Assembly (NCBI GenBank): GCA_938016265.1
Contig: CALLWB010000066.1
Location: 1 to 46,888 of the forward strand
Origin: an uncultured Saprospiraceae bacterium
GTDB lineage: Bacteria; Bacteroidota; Bacteroidia; Chitinophagales; Saprospiraceae
DNA length: 46,888 nucleotides
Direction of reading: 5' to 3'
The notes under the pieces were generated by a model. It saw nothing but the letters and a program-made list of their open reading frames with translations, was not told the origin of the DNA and did no database searches. This document shows positions 45,501 to 46,888 of this stretch, piece after piece (positions within the stretch are counted from its first letter, which is position 1; each line of letters starts with the position of its first letter). The position numbers and the translations under genes are program-made.

Positions 45501-46888
45501 CTTCGGACGATGCGCACTCTATAAAACAGCTTGCAGACGGAACCTACATTGTAGCTGGAAATTCGCAATCAATCGATGGAGAAATCACTTACAACCAAGG
45601 TTACTATGATTTTTGGTTGATCAAACTCGATACAAATGGTGACCTGCTCTGGCAAAAAACATTTGGTGGCTCTGAGTTTGACATAGCTGCAAATTTACAA
45701 TTAACTCGGGATGGTGGATATATTGTTTGTGGCTATACAGACTCTCAAGATGGAGACATCAGTACGATGAATAATACCCCAGGGATATCTGATATGTGGA
45801 TCGTCAAATTCAACCAGGCAGGAATGCCCATTTCTACTTCTTGTTCTTCAGACGATTCAAATGCTGAAATACTCACAACAGGCGGTGTTCCCCCGTACAC
45901 CATCAATTGGTCAAACTCTCTAGGAATGGTAGATACACTATTCAATGGAAATGGAACCGACACCCTCCATATGCTTGCAGACGGCAACTACAATGTTACC
46001 GTCACCGACGCAAATGGCTGCGGAGAAACTTGCTCTTTCATAATCAGCACTTGTCAATTGAGCATTGATTTCATTTCAGTAAGTACTTCTTGTTACCAAG
46101 ACAATGGTGCCCTGACTGCAATGACCTCTGGAGGTGATGGCAACTACTCTTATCAATGGTCTACTGGTGCGTCAACTCCAATACTCACCAATTTGCCTGA
46201 AGGCGGATACGAGGTTACCGTTACAGACGGCGCTGGTTGTTCTGGTACGGCAAGATCCGTAGTTTCCTTCACTAGCCAACCAGATATAGAATGGCAACAT
46301 TCCTTCGGCGGCACAGTAAACGAAACACCCTACGTAGTAAAACAAACCCTCGATGGTGGAACCGTCATAGCAGGAACCGTCTCCTCCATGAACGGCGACG
46401 TAACCAGCCACAATGGCAATTTCGACTATTGGGTAATCAAACTGGATGCTGCTGGAAATATGCTCTGGCAAAATACATTCGGAGGCAGTGCTTCAGAGTT
46501 AGCTTACGATATTGTTGAGCTATCTGATGGATTTGTCGTCGCAGGAGGTGCCTCCTCCCCAAACACCGGACAAGTAACCGGAAACCAGGGAAGCTATGAT
46601 GTTTGGATTATAAAAATTGATCTTAGTGGAAATCTCCTCTGGCAAAAAACTTACGGAGGTCAGAATTCTGATCTAGCCTACGCCATTCAACAGACCCCAG
46701 ATGGCGGATTTATAGTAGGAGCAAGAACCAACTCGATAGATGGAGACATCACCGTCTACAATGGAGGTGCAGATTATTGGCTACTAAAACTAGACAATGC
46801 CGGAGACTTAATCTGGCAAAAATCATACGGCGGTTCACAAAATGAATATACCAGCTCCCTCCAGCTTACTGCAGATGGCGGATACCTC
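42572..46888 (+). CDS. Giant secreted protein of alternating SprB modules and seven-unit propellers (3' end outside window)
   Basis: The frame runs from ATG 42572 without a stop to the window edge, 1439 codons; the true end is outside. A signal peptide ends near residue 36 (FLISTSFFNGTFAK). Then comes a SprB-type Ig module (TSCYINNGSVTASVTGGDNN, WSTGAITPTISN, YSLTVTDGTGC) and a block of seven units of 58 residues (E/LWQK-T-(F/Y)GGS ... QDGGFIVAG ... DGDVSGN ... DYWIVKLDN). Two SprB-type modules, a second seven-unit block, two more SprB modules and a third block, cut by the edge after three full units and part of a fourth, follow. The blade motif suits a beta-propeller with one blade per unit. 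SprB repeats are known from the gliding adhesin of Flavobacterium. A C-terminal T9SS sorting domain is expected beyond the edge; I infer a surface adhesin or scaffold. Confidence 0.92.
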   Translation, partial: MQSLFHHLVIHKFVFSKKIWILFLISTSFFNGTFAKNDAPLPSSYCSYSINNSGLIINLLANSTSCYINNGSVTASVTGGDNNYTYLWSTGAITPTISNQATGNYSLTVTDGTGCTATANTVLSFNEEPIIEWQKTFGGSNDEKAYSIKQTQDGGFIVAGWSESNDGDVSGNNGTYDYWIVKLDNTGTLEWQKTFGGSDHEFSRSIQQTQDGGFIIAGWSNSNDGNVTVNNGYYDYWIIKLDNLGSLVWQKSYGGSSTERTSSIIQINDGRFVVTGSSYSNDGDVSGNKGNADSWILMLDNSGNLEWQKTYGGSDLDVSVSIQQTPDNGFIVVGNSSSNDGDVSGNKGLADYWLKKLDNSGNLLWQKTYGGSGTEFVYSIQLTQDGGYIVAGSSNSIDGDISANIGGYDYWIIKLDNLGSLDWEKSYGGSNDDFPIMIQQTPDGGFMAAGYSFSNDGDITGNNGTMDYWVIKLDNTGNLIWEKSLGGSGEENARAILQTQDGGIIVAGFTASNNGNVSGNHGNDDYWIVKLNQPQMPISIACAANNSQGEITTTGGVPPYTINWSNALGIVDTLFNGNGTDTLLMLADGNYNVTVTDANGCGETCTFIISTCALMIDISSLSTSCYINNGGVSATVSGGDGNYQYLWSTGATTPTISNQASGNYTLTVTDGTGCSATANTVLSFTGIPSIEWETTHGGPDIDDASSVVEISSGGYIVAGSRGLSTNPEYLIVKLDIFGNFVWERAMGNGFTNWALEIQETTDGGFIVVGFSSATGYNDDDWYIVKLNSFGTIEWQNTYGGSGVDLAYSIKQTPDGGFIVAGATDSQDGDVTTGTNGVEDVWVVKLDDLGTIEWQNTYGGSAFDSARDIHLTEDGGYIVGGISASTDGDVTGVQGINDQWVLKLDNAGAIEWQKTYGGTGLEYLDEIQLTQDGGYVTVGRSWSSDGDVTSNQGRSDYLIIKLDNLGNLIWSKSYGGSTSDDAHSIKQLADGTYIVAGNSQSIDGEITYNQGYYDFWLIKLDTNGDLLWQKTFGGSEFDIAANLQLTRDGGYIVCGYTDSQDGDISTMNNTPGISDMWIVKFNQAGMPISTSCSSDDSNAEILTTGGVPPYTINWSNSLGMVDTLFNGNGTDTLHMLADGNYNVTVTDANGCGETCSFIISTCQLSIDFISVSTSCYQDNGALTAMTSGGDGNYSYQWSTGASTPILTNLPEGGYEVTVTDGAGCSGTARSVVSFTSQPDIEWQHSFGGTVNETPYVVKQTLDGGTVIAGTVSSMNGDVTSHNGNFDYWVIKLDAAGNMLWQNTFGGSASELAYDIVELSDGFVVAGGASSPNTGQVTGNQGSYDVWIIKIDLSGNLLWQKTYGGQNSDLAYAIQQTPDGGFIVGARTNSIDGDITVYNGGADYWLLKLDNAGDLIWQKSYGGSQNEYTSSLQLTADGGYL
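42966..44170 (+). repeat. Propeller block 1: seven tandem 58-residue units
   Basis: Units begin with a W-x-K-(T/S)-x-G-G-S motif at about 42966, 43138, 43313, 43488, 43660, 43836 and 44010, a near-constant period of 174 bases. The block ends at KLNQPQMPIS, where SprB-type modules begin. Seven units is the common blade number of beta-propellers. Confidence 0.88.
44641..45825 (+). repeat. Propeller block 2: seven tandem units
   Basis: Units start at about 44641, 44797, 44947, 45124, 45298, 45475 and 45651. The second unit is shorter (about 150 bases) and more divergent (WERAMGNG). The block ends in KFNQAGMPIS, the same exit sequence as block 1, so the blocks plus their SprB modules form one large duplicated super-unit of about 1.65 kb. 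Confidence 0.86.
46288..46888 (+). repeat. Propeller block 3, cut by the window edge
   Basis: Four unit starts at about 46288, 46464, 46638 and 46812; the fourth is incomplete at the edge. Period again about 174 bases. The third block shows that the super-repeat continues beyond the window. Confidence 0.85.

Noticed and set aside
42966-46888. Regular 174-base repeats as a possible CRISPR array
   Set aside because: The whole stretch is one open coding frame, the repeats are degenerate and there are no conserved short repeats with unique spacers.

Overview
The window looks like chromosomal DNA from a Bacteroidota bacterium, probably of the Saprospirales/Lewinella kind; that lineage call is an inference. 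The support is: three proteins with a type IX secretion (T9SS) C-terminal sorting domain; very long secreted proteins built of HYR, GEVED and SprB-type repeats; an ECF sigma / FecR / TonB-receptor / DUF4249 gene set; many lipoproteins; an AT-rich composition; and promoters that fit the Bacteroidota TTG-N19-21-TAnnTTTG pattern rather than the E. coli one. No phage, transposase, IS element or CRISPR array is visible.

Layout. (1) 2-8668 is the 3' part of a giant secreted HYR-repeat adhesin, open at the left edge, with a seven-unit propeller-like domain spliced into the middle of one HYR repeat. A perfect terminator follows at 8716. (2) 8985-14400 is a regulated outer-membrane uptake locus: ECF sigma factor, FecR-type anti-sigma factor, TonB-dependent receptor with an STN domain, and a DUF4249 lipoprotein that carries an extra PKD domain. 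(3) 14606-17267 is a tight three-gene unit: 2-oxoglutarate-dependent Asp/Asn hydroxylase-like protein, endonuclease/exonuclease/phosphatase-family protein, exported M19 dipeptidase-like protein. (4) 17346-25539 holds a peptidoglycan-binding-like lipoprotein, an unknown exported protein, a membrane DnaJ-domain protein with a stranded in-frame coiled-coil tail, a soluble TPR histidine kinase with a degenerate ATP site, and a T9SS propeller protein. (5) 26021-31792 holds a membrane-tethered LuxR-type regulator, a thioredoxin-like exported protein, a polytopic membrane protein, and a three-gene unit ending in a transglutaminase-like lipoprotein. (6) 31956-36047 holds a T9SS protein, a small outer-membrane barrel, two small unknown genes, and a PqqB-like metallo-beta-lactamase-fold lipoprotein gene broken by a one-base frameshift. 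(7) 36178-41820 holds moaD-moaE followed by a possible structured RNA, a GlxA-type AraC regulator, a GH36/GH3 glycosidase pair on the minus strand, and a DUF4442 hotdog protein. (8) 42102-42266 is a complete tRNA-Arg transcription unit with promoter, tRNA and terminator. (9) 42572 to the right edge is the 5' part of a second giant secreted protein, an alternation of SprB-type modules and exact seven-unit propeller blocks with 58-residue units.

Most of the window serves the cell envelope: secreted adhesins and propeller proteins, lipoproteins, outer-membrane uptake, and sensors that couple the envelope to transcription (FecI/FecR, tethered LuxR). The most unusual material is the modular architecture of the two giant edge proteins: a propeller inside an HYR repeat, and seven-blade propellers strung between SprB modules. 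The stranded coiled-coil tail of the DnaJ gene, the frameshifted PqqB-like gene, the degenerate kinase and the candidate structured RNA after moaE are the next most worthwhile leads.
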